DNA of 64,000 nt from positions 124,001 to 188,000 of the forward strand of contig CALKHP010000052.1 of assembly GCA_937988775.1 (NCBI GenBank), written 5' to 3'. This DNA comes from an uncultured Alphaproteobacteria bacterium. Its GTDB lineage: Bacteria > Pseudomonadota > Alphaproteobacteria > Rhizobiales > Beijerinckiaceae. The translations under genes and the position numbers were made by a program. Positions 1 to 9,506 of this stretch are shown here, piece by piece (positions within the stretch are counted from its first letter, which is position 1; each line of letters starts with the position of its first letter). The notes beneath the pieces were generated by a model. It made no database searches and was not told where the DNA came from. It saw nothing but the letters and a program-made list of their open reading frames with translations.

Positions 1-305
1 CCGTCTGGCTTGCCGTGCTACTGTTGACGTTGCGCAGATGCCACCGCTGTTGTACATTTTGCCCAAGGGCCTAATGTGGTCTTTATCGAAGACAACTCTC
101 GGTTTCATCCGGCGCGCACAATAACAGCATCGGCGCTGATACAGAAGCTGTTTTGCTGGCCGAAACATTAAATCGATAAAAAATTCTGAACGACGGCCTT
201 GCCATTGCGTGAGCCGCGGCCAAAATCGTCGGGCATCCCTGTTTTCCCTCCCCGCCCCGGAGCGCCATCCGGGGCCATCCCTGCCGATCTCGCGAAACGG
301 ACACC
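1..305. other. Upstream region of zwf, no gene seen
   Basis: No convincing coding sequence is visible. The stretch around 100-185 is clearly more AT-rich than the rest of the window and probably carries the zwf promoter. A TTGCTG at 153-158 followed after 16 bases by GATAAA at 175-180 is a weak -35/-10 candidate. A gene beginning left of the window could end in the first 80 bases, but nothing proves it. Confidence 0.4.
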
Positions 306-1796
306 ATGGCCGAACCGCTCCAAGCCACCACCGAACGCACCGCCGTGCCGGCCTTCGATCTCGTCATTTTCGGCGCCAATGGCGATCTCGCCATGCGCAA
401 ACTGTTCGTGGCGCTCGCCGCGCGCGACCGGGAGGGCGTGCTGCCGCCCGAAAGCCGCATCATCGGCGTGGTGCGCCAGAAGGCGCAGTTGAAGACGCTG
501 CCGGAAACCATCGCCGCCAGGCTGCACGAGAGCGGCTTCGACAAGGACGAGATCAAGCGCTTCATGGGCCGCATCGTCGTGGCGGAGACCGATGCGACCA
601 AGCTCGAGACCTACGAGGCGCTGAAGCACGCGCTTGGCAAGGCCGAGCGCGTGCGCGCCTTCTACCTGTCGACGCCGCCGGACCTGTTCATCCCGATCGT
701 CGAGAATCTCGGCAAGAGCGGCCTGGCCGTGGGCGACGCCCGCGTCATCATCGAAAAGCCGATCGGCCGCGATCTCACCAGCGCACGCGCCATCAACGAT
801 GCCCTCGCCAAGGTGTTCACCGAGAAGCGCACCTACCGGATCGACCATTATCTCGGCAAGGAAACCGTGCAGAACCTGATGGTGATGCGCTTCGCCAACA
901 CGCTGTTCGAGCGCTCGCTGTCGAGCCGCGACGTCGATCATGTCCAGATCACCGCCGCCGAGACGGTCGGGCTCGAGAGCCGCGCCGGCTATTATGACGG
1001 CGTCGGCGCCTTGCGCGACATGATCCAGAACCACGTCATGCAGCTCCTGTGCCTGTTCGCCATGGAGCCGCCGAACACGCTCGATGCCGAGGCGGTGCGC
1101 GACGAGAAGCTGCGCGTGCTGAAGGCGCTCAAGCCGATCGCCGGCGGCGAGGTGCAGCGCCAGACCGTGCGCGGCCAGTATTCGGCCGGCTCGATCGACG
1201 GCAAGCCGGTCAGGGGCTACACCGAGGAACTCGGGCGCGCCAGCAACACCGAGACCTTCGTGGCGCTGCGCTGCGAGATCGAGAACTGGCGCTGGGCCGG
1301 CGTGCCGTTCTACCTGCGCACCGGCAAGCGGCTCGCGGCGCGCTATTCCGAGATCGACGTCACCTTCAAGCAGGTGCCGTTCTCGATCTTCCGCAGCGCC
1401 GACGGCCACGATCCGTTGCAGCCGGACCGGCTCATCATCCGCCTGCAGCCGAACGAGGGCGTGCAGTTCCAAATGATGATGAAGGTGCCGGGCTCGGGCC
1501 GGCTCAAGCTGGTGCCGCGCATGCTCGACCTGCGCTATGCCGAAGCCTTCAACGAGCGCACCCCCGATGCCTATGAGCGGCTGCTCACCGACGTGATCCG
1601 CGGCGACCAGACCCTGTTCATGAGCCGCCACGAGGTCGAGGCGGCGTGGCGCTTCGTCGATCCGATCCTCGACGCCTGGCGCCAGGCGAGCGACGTGCTG
1701 CCGCGCTATGCCGCCGGCAGTTTCGGGCCGAGCCATGCCTTCGGCCTGATCGAGCGCGACGGGCGGAGCTGGGTCGACCCCGACCTCCCCGCCTGA
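306..1796 (+). CDS. zwf: Glucose-6-phosphate 1-dehydrogenase
   Basis: Oxidises glucose 6-phosphate to 6-phosphogluconolactone with NADP+ (or NAD+), the entry step of the Entner-Doudoroff and pentose phosphate routes in the cytoplasm. The 496-residue length is normal. The N-terminal dinucleotide motif FGANGDLAMRKL lies at residues 22-33 and the substrate-binding signature RIDHYLGKE at about 178-186. The ATG at 306 places the Rossmann motif at the usual distance; the ribosome binding site is weak. In many Rhizobiales zwf is followed by pgl and edd, but here the next gene is pncB, 132 bases on, so the usual operon is broken up. Confidence 0.97.
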   Translation: MAEPLQATTERTAVPAFDLVIFGANGDLAMRKLFVALAARDREGVLPPESRIIGVVRQKAQLKTLPETIAARLHESGFDKDEIKRFMGRIVVAETDATKLETYEALKHALGKAERVRAFYLSTPPDLFIPIVENLGKSGLAVGDARVIIEKPIGRDLTSARAINDALAKVFTEKRTYRIDHYLGKETVQNLMVMRFANTLFERSLSSRDVDHVQITAAETVGLESRAGYYDGVGALRDMIQNHVMQLLCLFAMEPPNTLDAEAVRDEKLRVLKALKPIAGGEVQRQTVRGQYSAGSIDGKPVRGYTEELGRASNTETFVALRCEIENWRWAGVPFYLRTGKRLAARYSEIDVTFKQVPFSIFRSADGHDPLQPDRLIIRLQPNEGVQFQMMMKVPGSGRLKLVPRMLDLRYAEAFNERTPDAYERLLTDVIRGDQTLFMSRHEVEAAWRFVDPILDAWRQASDVLPRYAAGSFGPSHAFGLIERDGRSWVDPDLPA

Positions 1797-1928
1797 GGTG
1801 CGTTTGCACGCCAGGCGGCCGGCCACGGCACGGTTTCGTTGCAACGCAGCTTGCCTGGCCCGTCTGCTTGCTGCATCACGGCATGGTGACCTGCCGCCTC
1901 CTTGCAGAGGCCGTCCGGGAGAGGCCGC

Positions 1929-3221
1929 TTGATCGACATCGCCACGCGCGTCTGGAACCACACCTGGAAGATCGACCCGATCATCCGCTCGGTGCTGGAT
2001 ACCGATTTCTACAAGCTGCTGATGGCCCAGACCATCTTCCGCCGCCACCGCGACGTCGCCGTCCGTTTCGGGCTGATCAACCGGACGCAAAGCATCCGCG
2101 TCGCCGATTTCATCGACGAGGGCGCGCTGCGCGAGCAGCTCGACCATGTGCGCACGCTGGCGCTGTCGCGCGGCGAATCGACCTGGCTGCGCGGCAACAT
2201 GTTCAACGGCCGGCGCCAGATGTTCGCGCCGGATTTCATGGCCTGGCTCGAAGGCTTCCGTTTCCCGGCCTACCATCTCGAGCAGCGCGACGGCCAGTAC
2301 GAGCTGACCTTCGACGGCCCGTGGATCGAAACCACGATGTGGGAAATCCCGGCGCTGTCGATCATCAACGAATTGCGCTCGCGCGCCATCCTGAAAGGGC
2401 TCGGCAAGTTCGAATTGCAGGTGCTCTATGCCGGCGCGATGACGCGGATCTGGGAAAAGGTACAGCGCCTCAACGCGCTTGACGACCTGCGCATCGCCGA
2501 TTTCGGCACCAGGCGCCGGCACGGCTTCCTGTGGCAGGACTGGTGCGTGCAGGCGATGCAGGAGGGCTTGCGCGAAAAATTCACCGGCACCTCGAACTGC
2601 CTGATCGCCATGCGGCACGAACTCGAGGCCATCGGCACCAACGCGCATGAATTGCCGATGGTGTATTGCGCGCTCGCCCGCAGCGACGCGGAACTGGCGC
2701 AGGCGCCGTACCGGGTGCTGCAGGACTGGCAGGCCGATTACGACGGCAACCTGCGCATCATCCTGCCCGACACCTACGGGTCCGAAGGTTTTCTGGAGAA
2801 GGCGCCGGCCTGGATCGAGCAATGGACCGGGGTGCGCGTCGATTCGCAGGAGCCAGTTGCCGGCGGCGAGCAGGCGATCGCGTGGTGGAAGGCGCGCGGC
2901 CAGGACCCGACCCAGAAAATGGTGATCTTCTCCGACGGTCTCGACGTGCACGAGATCGAGCGCATCTACCAGCATTTCCACGGCAGGGTCCGGCTCGGCT
3001 TCGGCTGGGGCACGCTGCTCACCAATGATTTCCGCGATTTCGCGCCCGACGGGCTGCTCGATCCGATCTCGATCGTGTGCAAGGTCGTCTCGGCCGATGG
3101 CCGGCCGGCGGTGAAACTCTCCGACAATCCGACCAAGGCGACCGGGCCGGCCGCGGAAATCGCCCGCTACAAGCGCGTCTTCGACGTCGGCGCGCAAAGC
3201 TCGCTGCCTGTACTGGTCTAA
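1929..3221 (+). CDS. pncB: Nicotinate phosphoribosyltransferase
   Basis: Makes nicotinate mononucleotide from nicotinate, PRPP and ATP in the Preiss-Handler NAD salvage pathway. The motif LDTDFYKLLMAQ lies near the N terminus and FSDGLDVHEIERI in the C-terminal part, both typical of the bacterial PncB family, and the length of about 430 residues fits. No ATG is available. I prefer the TTG at 1929 because a GGGAGAGG Shine-Dalgarno lies just upstream and the product then begins with the family-like IDIATRV; a second in-frame TTG at 1902 would add nine residues. The gene stands alone, 86 bases before the next gene. Confidence 0.94.
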   Translation: MIDIATRVWNHTWKIDPIIRSVLDTDFYKLLMAQTIFRRHRDVAVRFGLINRTQSIRVADFIDEGALREQLDHVRTLALSRGESTWLRGNMFNGRRQMFAPDFMAWLEGFRFPAYHLEQRDGQYELTFDGPWIETTMWEIPALSIINELRSRAILKGLGKFELQVLYAGAMTRIWEKVQRLNALDDLRIADFGTRRRHGFLWQDWCVQAMQEGLREKFTGTSNCLIAMRHELEAIGTNAHELPMVYCALARSDAELAQAPYRVLQDWQADYDGNLRIILPDTYGSEGFLEKAPAWIEQWTGVRVDSQEPVAGGEQAIAWWKARGQDPTQKMVIFSDGLDVHEIERIYQHFHGRVRLGFGWGTLLTNDFRDFAPDGLLDPISIVCKVVSADGRPAVKLSDNPTKATGPAAEIARYKRVFDVGAQSSLPVLV

Positions 3222-3307
3222 ATGGTGGACCGGTCTTGCCAAGGGCGGTCCGGGCCGTCACAACTGCGGCCCGCGTCAGGCAGATCAGACAAGAAGGACG
3301 AACGCCA

Positions 3308-4543
3308 ATGAACACGCGCATCGATCGACGGACCGCACTCGGCACGGCTCTTGGCGGCCTCGCCGCCGGCATTGCGGGCCTGGCAGGTCGGCCGGCGCTG
3401 GCGGATGGCGCCCCGATCAAGATCGGCGAACTGAACTCCTACTCGCGGCTGGCGGCGTTTTGCGGCCCGTACCGCAACGCGATGCAACTGGCGCAGGACG
3501 AGATCAACGCGGCCGGCGGCATCAAGACAATCGGCGGCCGGCCGCTCGAATTCGTGTTCCGCGACGACGGCGCCTCGCCGGGCGATGCGGTGCGCGCGGC
3601 GGAAGAACTTCTCACGCGCGAGAAGGTGGTGATGCTGGCCGGCACGTTCCTGTCCAATGTCGGGCTGGCGGTCGCCGATTTCGCCAACCAGCGCAAGACG
3701 CTGTTCCTGGCGACCGAGCCGCTCAGCGACGCGATCACCATGGCGCAGGGCAACCCGTATACGTTCCGGGTGCGGCCGAGCACCTACATGCAGACCAAGA
3801 TGATCGTCGAGGCGGTCAAGGGCCGGGGCATCAAGCGCTGGGCGCTGGTGGCGCCGAATTACGAATACGGCCAGTCGGCGGTGGCGAATTTCAAGAAGCT
3901 GATGAAGGAGGCCGTGCCCGGCTTCGAGGTCGTGAGCGAACAGTTCCCGGCCTTCGGCAAGATCGATGCCGGTGCGACCGTCGGCGCGCTCGAACAATCC
4001 AAGCCCGACGCGATCTTCAACGTGCTGTTCGCGGCCGACCTCACCGCCTTCGTGCGCGAGGGCAACACGCGCGGCCTGTTCGAGAACCGGCTTGTCGCTA
4101 GCCTTTTGTCAGGCGAACCGGAATACATGCTGCCGCTCGGCGACGAGACGCCAGAGGGCTGGATCACCACCGGCTATCCGTGGGACCAGATCACCAATCC
4201 CAAGCATCAGGCCTTCGTGAAGGCCTATCAGGCGAAATTCAACGACACGCCGCGCCTCGGCTCCCTGCTCGGCTATGTCGTGGTGCATATGATCGCCGCC
4301 ATGCTCGAGAAGTCGGGCTCGACCGAGACCGACAAGATGATCGCGGCGCTGAGTGGCCTGACGGTCGAGACCGTGGCCGGGCCGGTGACGATGCGCGCCC
4401 TCGACCACCAGTCGACGCTCGGCGCCTGGGTCGGCGAAACCACGCGCAAGGGCCGCACCGGCTCGATGAAGAACTGGAAATACGAGGACGGCGCCAACTA
4501 CATGTTCCCGGAAGCCGAGGTGAAGGCCGCCAGGAAGGGATGA
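3308..4543 (+). CDS. HAAT-family ABC transporter substrate-binding protein (system 1)
   Basis: Periplasmic ligand-binding protein of the branched-chain amino acid (LivK/Peripla_BP_6) type, 411 residues. It begins with a twin-arginine-like leader (IDRRTALGTALGG, then a hydrophobic stretch ending ALA-DG near residue 36). Mature features include KIGELNSYS, the QDEINAAGG motif and a lobe with APNYEYGQSAV. The ATG at 3308 has GAAGGA at 3293-3298. The matching permease and ATPases follow at 4735-8086, separated by a repeat-containing gap of 191 bases. The ligand cannot be read from sequence; amino acids, amides or small carboxylates are all possible. The downstream D-amino-acid dehydrogenase hints at an amino acid. 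Confidence 0.88.
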   Translation: MNTRIDRRTALGTALGGLAAGIAGLAGRPALADGAPIKIGELNSYSRLAAFCGPYRNAMQLAQDEINAAGGIKTIGGRPLEFVFRDDGASPGDAVRAAEELLTREKVVMLAGTFLSNVGLAVADFANQRKTLFLATEPLSDAITMAQGNPYTFRVRPSTYMQTKMIVEAVKGRGIKRWALVAPNYEYGQSAVANFKKLMKEAVPGFEVVSEQFPAFGKIDAGATVGALEQSKPDAIFNVLFAADLTAFVREGNTRGLFENRLVASLLSGEPEYMLPLGDETPEGWITTGYPWDQITNPKHQAFVKAYQAKFNDTPRLGSLLGYVVVHMIAAMLEKSGSTETDKMIAALSGLTVETVAGPVTMRALDHQSTLGAWVGETTRKGRTGSMKNWKYEDGANYMFPEAEVKAARKG

Positions 4544-4594
4544 CGGCAAAAGCCTATCCTGTTCTTCGGCCAGGGTACGCAACCGCACACGCAA

Positions 4595-4669
4595 CCTCAC
4601 CCTGAGCTTGTCGAAGGGTGTTCGTTCAAGCGCCTCTCTGGATCATCCTTCGACAAGCTCAGGATGAGG
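4595..4669. repeat. Palindromic intergenic repeat, family 1 (paired arms)
   Basis: Two facing arms at 4595-4620 and 4644-4669 share the core CTGAGCTTGTCGAAGG and its reverse complement, separated by about 23 bases, so the transcript can form a long hairpin. The same unit recurs at 31722-31792, 37963-37988 and 53294-53367. It sits inside transporter operon 1, between the binding protein and the permease, where it may stabilise the upstream message or lower downstream expression. There is no T-run, so it is not a standard terminator. Confidence 0.9.
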
Positions 4670-4734
4670 AGGAGGGTGAAAGGAGTTCCGGGCGAGGTGC
4701 CCGGAACCGGCGACATCGCAATAGCCGGTATCCC

Positions 4735-6600
4735 ATGGATCTGCCCTTCCTCGTCACCCAATCGTTAAGCGGGCTCGCCAGCGCCTCGTCGCTGTTCATC
4801 ATCTCGTGCGGGCTGACGATCGTGTTCGGCGTCACCCGCATCGTCAATTTCGCGCATGGCTCGTTCTACATGCTCGGCGCCTATCTCGCGGTGTCGATCG
4901 TCCCTCGCCTGCTCGACCTGCATTATTCGCTGCCGATGTTCCTCGCCGGCATCGTCGCGGCGGCGGTCGTGGTCGGGCTGGTCGGCGTGGTGATGGAAGT
5001 GGTGCTGCTGCGCCGCATCTACCGGGCGCCCGAACTGTTCCAGTTGCTGGCGACCTTCGGCGTCGTGCTGGTGATCGAGGATCTCGTCGTCACGTTCTGG
5101 GGCCCGCTCGACCTGATGGGCGCGCGCGCGCCCGGCATGCGCGGCGCGGTCGACATCCTCGGCAACCGTTTTCCCGTCTACCAGCTTTTCCTGATCGGCA
5201 CCGGCGTGCTGGTGCTCGCGCTGCTCTGGCTGCTGATGCATCGCACGCGCTACGGCGTGCTGGTGCGCGCCGCGACCCAGGACCGCGAGATGGTCGGCGC
5301 GCTCGGCGTTAACCAGGCGATCCTGTTCACCGGCACATTGTTCCTCGGCAGCTTCCTCGCGGGGCTTGGCGGCGCGCTGCAATCGCCGCTGATCGCGGCC
5401 AATTCGCACATGGACATCGCCATCATCGCCGAGGCTTTCGTCGTCACGGTGATCGGCGGCATGGGCTCGGTGCCGGGCGCCTTCCTCGCCGCGCTGCTCA
5501 TCGGCCAGTTGCAGGCGTTCGGCATCCTGATCGTGCCCAAGGCGACGCTGGTGCTGGTCTTCGCGCTGATGGCCGTCGTGCTGATCGTCAAGCCGTGGGG
5601 CCTGCTCGGCCGGCCCGAGGCGCCAGCCACGCGGGCGGCGCCGGAAGGCATCGCCAACCTGAAGCCGTTCGGCCGGGTTGAACGGATCGCCGCCGTGCTG
5701 GCGCTTGGCGTCGCGCTGCTGCTGCCTGTGTTCGGCGATGCCTATCTGGTCAAGCTCGGCACCGAGATCCTGATCTTCGCGCTCGCCGCCTTCTCGCTCA
5801 ACCTGCTGCTCGGCAATGGCGGCATCGTCTCGTTCGGCCATGCCGCCTATTTCGGCATCGGCGCCTATGCCGCCGGCCTGCTCGCGATCAGGCTCGGCAT
5901 GGCGATGCTGCCGGCGCTGATGCTGGCGCCCATCGTCGCCGGCCTGTTCGCGGCCCTGTTCGGCGTGTTCATCGTCAGGCTGAGCGGCATCTATCTCGCC
6001 ATGCTGACGCTCGCCTTCGCGCAGATCGCCTATGCCGTCGCTTTCCAATGGGTCGGCCTGACCGGCGGCGATAACGGTATCCTCGGCATCTGGCCGCCGG
6101 ACTGGGCATCTGGCCGCACCGCCTATTACTATCTGGTGCTGGTGTTTGCGGTGGCGGCGATCGCGGCGCTGCGCCACGCGATCTACGCGCCGTTCGGCGC
6201 CACGCTGCGCGCGGCGCGCGATTCGGCCGTGCGCGCCGATGCGATCGGCATCGACGTGAAGCTGTATCGCCTCGCCGCCTTCGCGCTGGCCGGCGCCGCC
6301 GCCGGGCTTGCCGGCGCGCTTTATGCCTTCGCCAACGGCTCGATCGACCCAACGCTGCTGGCGATCCCGCTCTCGATCGATATGCTGGCCATGACGCTGG
6401 CCGGCGGCATCCAGACGGTGATCGGGCCGCTGGTCGGCGCGGCCGCCTTCCACACCGCCAAGGACTTCTTCATGCCGCTGACCGATTACTGGCGGCTGCT
6501 GCTCGGCCTTGCCATCATCGCCATGGTGCTGGCCGCGCCGCAAGGGCTCGCCGGCGGCTGGGCCAGGCTGCGCAGCCGCTTCAGCGGAGCGCCGGCATGA
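4735..6600 (+). CDS. HAAT ABC transporter permease, LivH-LivM fusion (system 1)
   Basis: Inner-membrane channel of transporter 1, 621 residues, about twice a single permease. Residues 1 to about 290 are LivH-like (FGVTRIVNFAHGSFYMLGAY; GALGVNQAILF in the cytoplasmic loop). After a short linker around residue 300, the second half is LivM-like (GNGGIVSFGHAAYFGIGAYAA; TGGDNGI; AIGIDVKLYRLAAF). Both halves are rich in hydrophobic helices. The ATG at 4735 is chosen because translation starting further upstream would read through the palindromic repeat and add a charged non-membrane leader. The 3' end overlaps the next gene by four bases. Fused HM permeases occur in several proteobacterial HAAT systems. 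Confidence 0.92.
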   Translation: MDLPFLVTQSLSGLASASSLFIISCGLTIVFGVTRIVNFAHGSFYMLGAYLAVSIVPRLLDLHYSLPMFLAGIVAAAVVVGLVGVVMEVVLLRRIYRAPELFQLLATFGVVLVIEDLVVTFWGPLDLMGARAPGMRGAVDILGNRFPVYQLFLIGTGVLVLALLWLLMHRTRYGVLVRAATQDREMVGALGVNQAILFTGTLFLGSFLAGLGGALQSPLIAANSHMDIAIIAEAFVVTVIGGMGSVPGAFLAALLIGQLQAFGILIVPKATLVLVFALMAVVLIVKPWGLLGRPEAPATRAAPEGIANLKPFGRVERIAAVLALGVALLLPVFGDAYLVKLGTEILIFALAAFSLNLLLGNGGIVSFGHAAYFGIGAYAAGLLAIRLGMAMLPALMLAPIVAGLFAALFGVFIVRLSGIYLAMLTLAFAQIAYAVAFQWVGLTGGDNGILGIWPPDWASGRTAYYYLVLVFAVAAIAALRHAIYAPFGATLRAARDSAVRADAIGIDVKLYRLAAFALAGAAAGLAGALYAFANGSIDPTLLAIPLSIDMLAMTLAGGIQTVIGPLVGAAAFHTAKDFFMPLTDYWRLLLGLAIIAMVLAAPQGLAGGWARLRSRFSGAPA

Positions 6601-7373
6601 GCCTGCTTATGGTCGAGGGGCTCGACAAGGCGTTCGGCGGCGTGATCGCGGCGCGCGCCGTGAGCTTCGCGCTCGAGGCCGGCGAGTTGCTGGCGGTGAT
6701 CGGCCCGAACGGCGCCGGCAAATCCACCGTGTTCAACATCATCGGCGGCCAGCTCAGGCCGGATGCCGGCCGCGTCGTCCTCGCCGGCGACACCATCACC
6801 GGGCTCGCGCCGCGCGCGGTGTGGCGCAAGGGGCTCGGCCGCACCTTCCAGGTCGCGCAGACCTTCATCTCGATGAGCGTCACCGAGAATGTGCAGATGG
6901 CGCTGATGAGCTGGCACGGCGAGGCCGCCAGCCTGACTGCCAGCGCCGCCGGGCTGCGGCGCGCGGAAGCGATCGGCCTGCTCGGGCTCGTCGGCATGGC
7001 GGAGGCAGCCGATCGCCCGATCAGCGCGCTCGCCTATGGCGACGTCAAGCGCGTCGAACTGGCCATCGCGCTCGCCGGCGAGCCGAAGCTGCTGCTGATG
7101 GATGAGCCGACCGCCGGCATGGCGCCCAAGGAGCGGGCTGCGCTGATGCAGCTCGTCGCCGGCCTCGCCCGCGAGCGCAAGATCGGCGTGCTGTTCACCG
7201 AGCATGACATGGCGGCGGTGTTCGGCCATGCCGACCGCATCCTGGTGCTGATGCATGGCGAGGTCATCGCCAGCGGCCCGCCCGACGCGGTCAGGCGCGA
7301 CCCAAAGGTGCGCGACGTCTATCTCGGCGAATCCGGCCTCGCAGCGGCGAATGCCGCCGGAACGGCGCCATGA
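6597..7373 (+). CDS. HAAT ABC transporter ATP-binding protein, LivG type (system 1)
   Basis: One of two ATPases that drive transporter 1. It has Walker A GPNGAGKST (near residue 38), the LivG-type signature ALAYGDVKRVELAIAL in place of LSGGQ, Walker B LLLMDEPTAGM, and the switch region FTEHDM. The length, 258 residues, is normal. ATGA overlaps on both sides show translational coupling with the permease and with the next ATPase. Confidence 0.94.
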   Translation: MSLLMVEGLDKAFGGVIAARAVSFALEAGELLAVIGPNGAGKSTVFNIIGGQLRPDAGRVVLAGDTITGLAPRAVWRKGLGRTFQVAQTFISMSVTENVQMALMSWHGEAASLTASAAGLRRAEAIGLLGLVGMAEAADRPISALAYGDVKRVELAIALAGEPKLLLMDEPTAGMAPKERAALMQLVAGLARERKIGVLFTEHDMAAVFGHADRILVLMHGEVIASGPPDAVRRDPKVRDVYLGESGLAAANAAGTAP

Positions 7374-8086
7374 CGGGCGACGCCTTGCTCGCGGTCTCCG
7401 ACCTGACCGCCGCCTATGGCGAGGCCGAGGTGCTGTTCGGCCTCTCGCTCGAACTCCATGCCGGCGAGGCGGTGGCGGTGATCGGCCGCAACGGCGCCGG
7501 CAAGACCAGCACGCTGAAGCGCATCATGGGGCTGCTGCCGGCGCGCGCCGGCACGGTGCGCTTCGCCGGCCACGACATCACGCGGCTGGCGCCGTACCGC
7601 ATCGCCCGGCTCGGGCTCGGCTACGTGCCCGAGGAGCGCCGCATCTTCACCGACCTGACCGTGTATGAGAATCTCGAGGTCGGCCGGCGCGCGCCGCAGG
7701 CGGGACGAAGCGCCTGGACGCCTGAGCGGCTGTTCGCGCTGTTTCCCAACCTCGCCGCCATGCAAGGCCGGCGCGCCAGCGCCATGTCCGGCGGCGAGCA
7801 GCAGATGCTGACCATCGCGCGCACGCTGATGGGCAACCCGCGCGCCATCCTGCTCGACGAGCCGTCCGAGGGGCTGGCGCCGGTGATCGTCGAGCAGATG
7901 GCGGCGGCGATCAACGACATGAAGCAAAGCGGCGTCGCGGTGCTGCTGTGCGAGCAGAACCTGCAATTCGCCACCGCGATCTGCGAGCGCGCCTATATCA
8001 TCGAGCGCGGCGAAATCCGCTACTGCGGCACGACGGCGGAACTCGCCGCCGATGCCGGCCTGCGCGAGCAATACCTGACGGTATAG
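7370..8086 (+). CDS. HAAT ABC transporter ATP-binding protein, LivF type (system 1)
   Basis: Second ATPase of transporter 1, 238 residues. It shows Walker A GRNGAGKTS, the YVPEERRIF Q-loop region typical of LivF, signature SGGEQQM, Walker B AILLDEPSEGL and a C-terminal CEQNLQFA. The start overlaps the LivG stop in ATGA. This is the last gene of the transporter operon; the next gene starts 97 bases on. Confidence 0.94.
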   Translation: MTGDALLAVSDLTAAYGEAEVLFGLSLELHAGEAVAVIGRNGAGKTSTLKRIMGLLPARAGTVRFAGHDITRLAPYRIARLGLGYVPEERRIFTDLTVYENLEVGRRAPQAGRSAWTPERLFALFPNLAAMQGRRASAMSGGEQQMLTIARTLMGNPRAILLDEPSEGLAPVIVEQMAAAINDMKQSGVAVLLCEQNLQFATAICERAYIIERGEIRYCGTTAELAADAGLREQYLTV

Positions 8087-8183
8087 CAGCCGTGCGAAAA
8101 GAGCGGCTCACAACCGGATATCAGCCTTGCCAGCGCGCCGCGCTGCGGCGATCCTCGCCATATCGGATGGGGCGGAGGCGGGC

Positions 8184-9422
8184 ATGACGAGGCATATCGC
8201 GGTTCTTGGCGCGGGCATTGTCGGGGTTTCGAGCGCGCTCGCATTGCAGCGCAAGGGTTTCACGGTCACGCTGATCGACCGCAAGCCGCCGGGGCGCGAA
8301 ACCTCCTACGGCAATGCCGGCATCATCAGCCGCGGCTCGATCATGCCGTTCAACAATCCCGACCTGTGGAAAGCCCTGCCATCCTATCTCGGCAACCGGC
8401 ATCCGGCGCTGCGTTACCGGGCCGGCTACCTCGCCGCCAACCTGCCCTGGCTGGCGCGCTTCCTCGGCAACGCCACGGCCGCGAGCAGCGCCCGGCGCGG
8501 CGCGGCGCTGAACACGCTGATCGCATCGGCCATGGACCTGCATCGCGGCTGGATGCACGAGGCAGGCGTCTCGCACCGGCTGCGCGAAACCGGCTGGCTG
8601 AAACTGTGGCGCGACGAGCGCTCGCGCCCCGAGGCGGAGGCCGCCAGCCGGGCGCTGCAAAGCTTCGGCCTGCGCGCGCCGATCCTCGACAGGCAGGAGA
8701 TTTCCGGGCTCGAGCCCGATCTGGCGCCGGTGTTCTCGGTCGGGCTGCTGCATCAGGATACCGCCTCCGTCGACAGCCCCGGCAACGTGACCGCCGCCTA
8801 TGCCGCCCTGTTCGCGCGCCAGGGCGGCACGCTGCGCCAGGACGCCATACTGGGCCTTGAACAGCAGGGCGAGGGCTGGCTCGTGCGCCTCGACGGCGGC
8901 GTGCTCGCGGCCGATGCCGTGGTGATGGCGCTCGGGCCGTGGTCGGCCGAGGCGCTGAAGCCGCTCGGCTACCATGTGCTGCTCGCCTTCGAGCGCGGCT
9001 ATCATCAGGAGTTTGCGCTGCCCAAGGGCATGAAACTGTCGCGCCCGCTTTACGACAGCGACCACGCCTATGTGCTGACGCCGATGGAAAATGGCGTGCG
9101 TGTCACCACCGGCGTGGAACTGACCGATCGCGATGCGCCCTCGAACCTCACCCAGCGCGACCTGGCGGTCGCCGCGGCGCGCGAGATCTTTCCGTTCGAG
9201 GCCGCCGTGGCCGAGCCGTGGCGCGGCGCGCGCCCGACCCTGCCCGACAGCTTGCCGGCGATCGGCAAGGCGCCGCGCCATGCCAACCTCTATGTCGCGT
9301 TCGGCCATCAGCATATCGGCTTCTCGACCGGGCCTTCGACAGGCACGGCGATCGCAGCCCTGGTCGCGGGCGAGGCGCCGCCATTCGATCTCGCCGCCTT
9401 CGCACCGTCGCGCTACCTCTGA
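8184..9422 (+). CDS. FAD-dependent D-amino-acid dehydrogenase (DadA-like)
   Basis: A DAO-family flavoprotein of 412 residues. The N-terminal FAD motif VLGAGIVGVSSALALQ begins at about residue 6, and the C-terminal FAD-binding part reads GHQHIGFSTGPSTG, as in DadA. Such enzymes oxidatively deaminate D-amino acids (or related amines) at the membrane and pass electrons to the respiratory chain. The ATG at 8184 is chosen over earlier codons because a GGAGGCGG ribosome site precedes it directly. It lies 97 bases behind transporter 1 in the same direction, so a role in using the imported substrate is plausible. A glycine or sarcosine oxidase-like specificity cannot be excluded. Confidence 0.85.
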   Translation: MTRHIAVLGAGIVGVSSALALQRKGFTVTLIDRKPPGRETSYGNAGIISRGSIMPFNNPDLWKALPSYLGNRHPALRYRAGYLAANLPWLARFLGNATAASSARRGAALNTLIASAMDLHRGWMHEAGVSHRLRETGWLKLWRDERSRPEAEAASRALQSFGLRAPILDRQEISGLEPDLAPVFSVGLLHQDTASVDSPGNVTAAYAALFARQGGTLRQDAILGLEQQGEGWLVRLDGGVLAADAVVMALGPWSAEALKPLGYHVLLAFERGYHQEFALPKGMKLSRPLYDSDHAYVLTPMENGVRVTTGVELTDRDAPSNLTQRDLAVAAAREIFPFEAAVAEPWRGARPTLPDSLPAIGKAPRHANLYVAFGHQHIGFSTGPSTGTAIAALVAGEAPPFDLAAFAPSRYL

Positions 9423-9506
9423 GAGGGCGCGAACACGCCGGCCGACACTTGACAAACCGGCGACCGGCGGGCGCTGTGCAGCATTATTGTCAATTTGTTG
9501 CCTGCC

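Noticed and set aside
168..3242. A very long open frame on the minus strand across zwf and pncB, and similar long antisense frames elsewhere (for example 4765-6543, 8121-10682, 46618-48729)
   Set aside because: They are antisense to clear family members, are composed of Arg/Ala/Gly/His-rich low-complexity sequence, and arise because stop codons are rare in GC-rich DNA.
4595..4669. Family 1 repeats considered as intrinsic terminators
   Set aside because: None of the copies is followed by a T-run, and two of them lie between genes that belong to one operon.
9449..9454. A consensus TTGACA upstream of the GGDEF-like gene
   Set aside because: No acceptable -10 element lies 15-19 bases downstream; the AT-rich CATTAT is too far away at about 27 bases.
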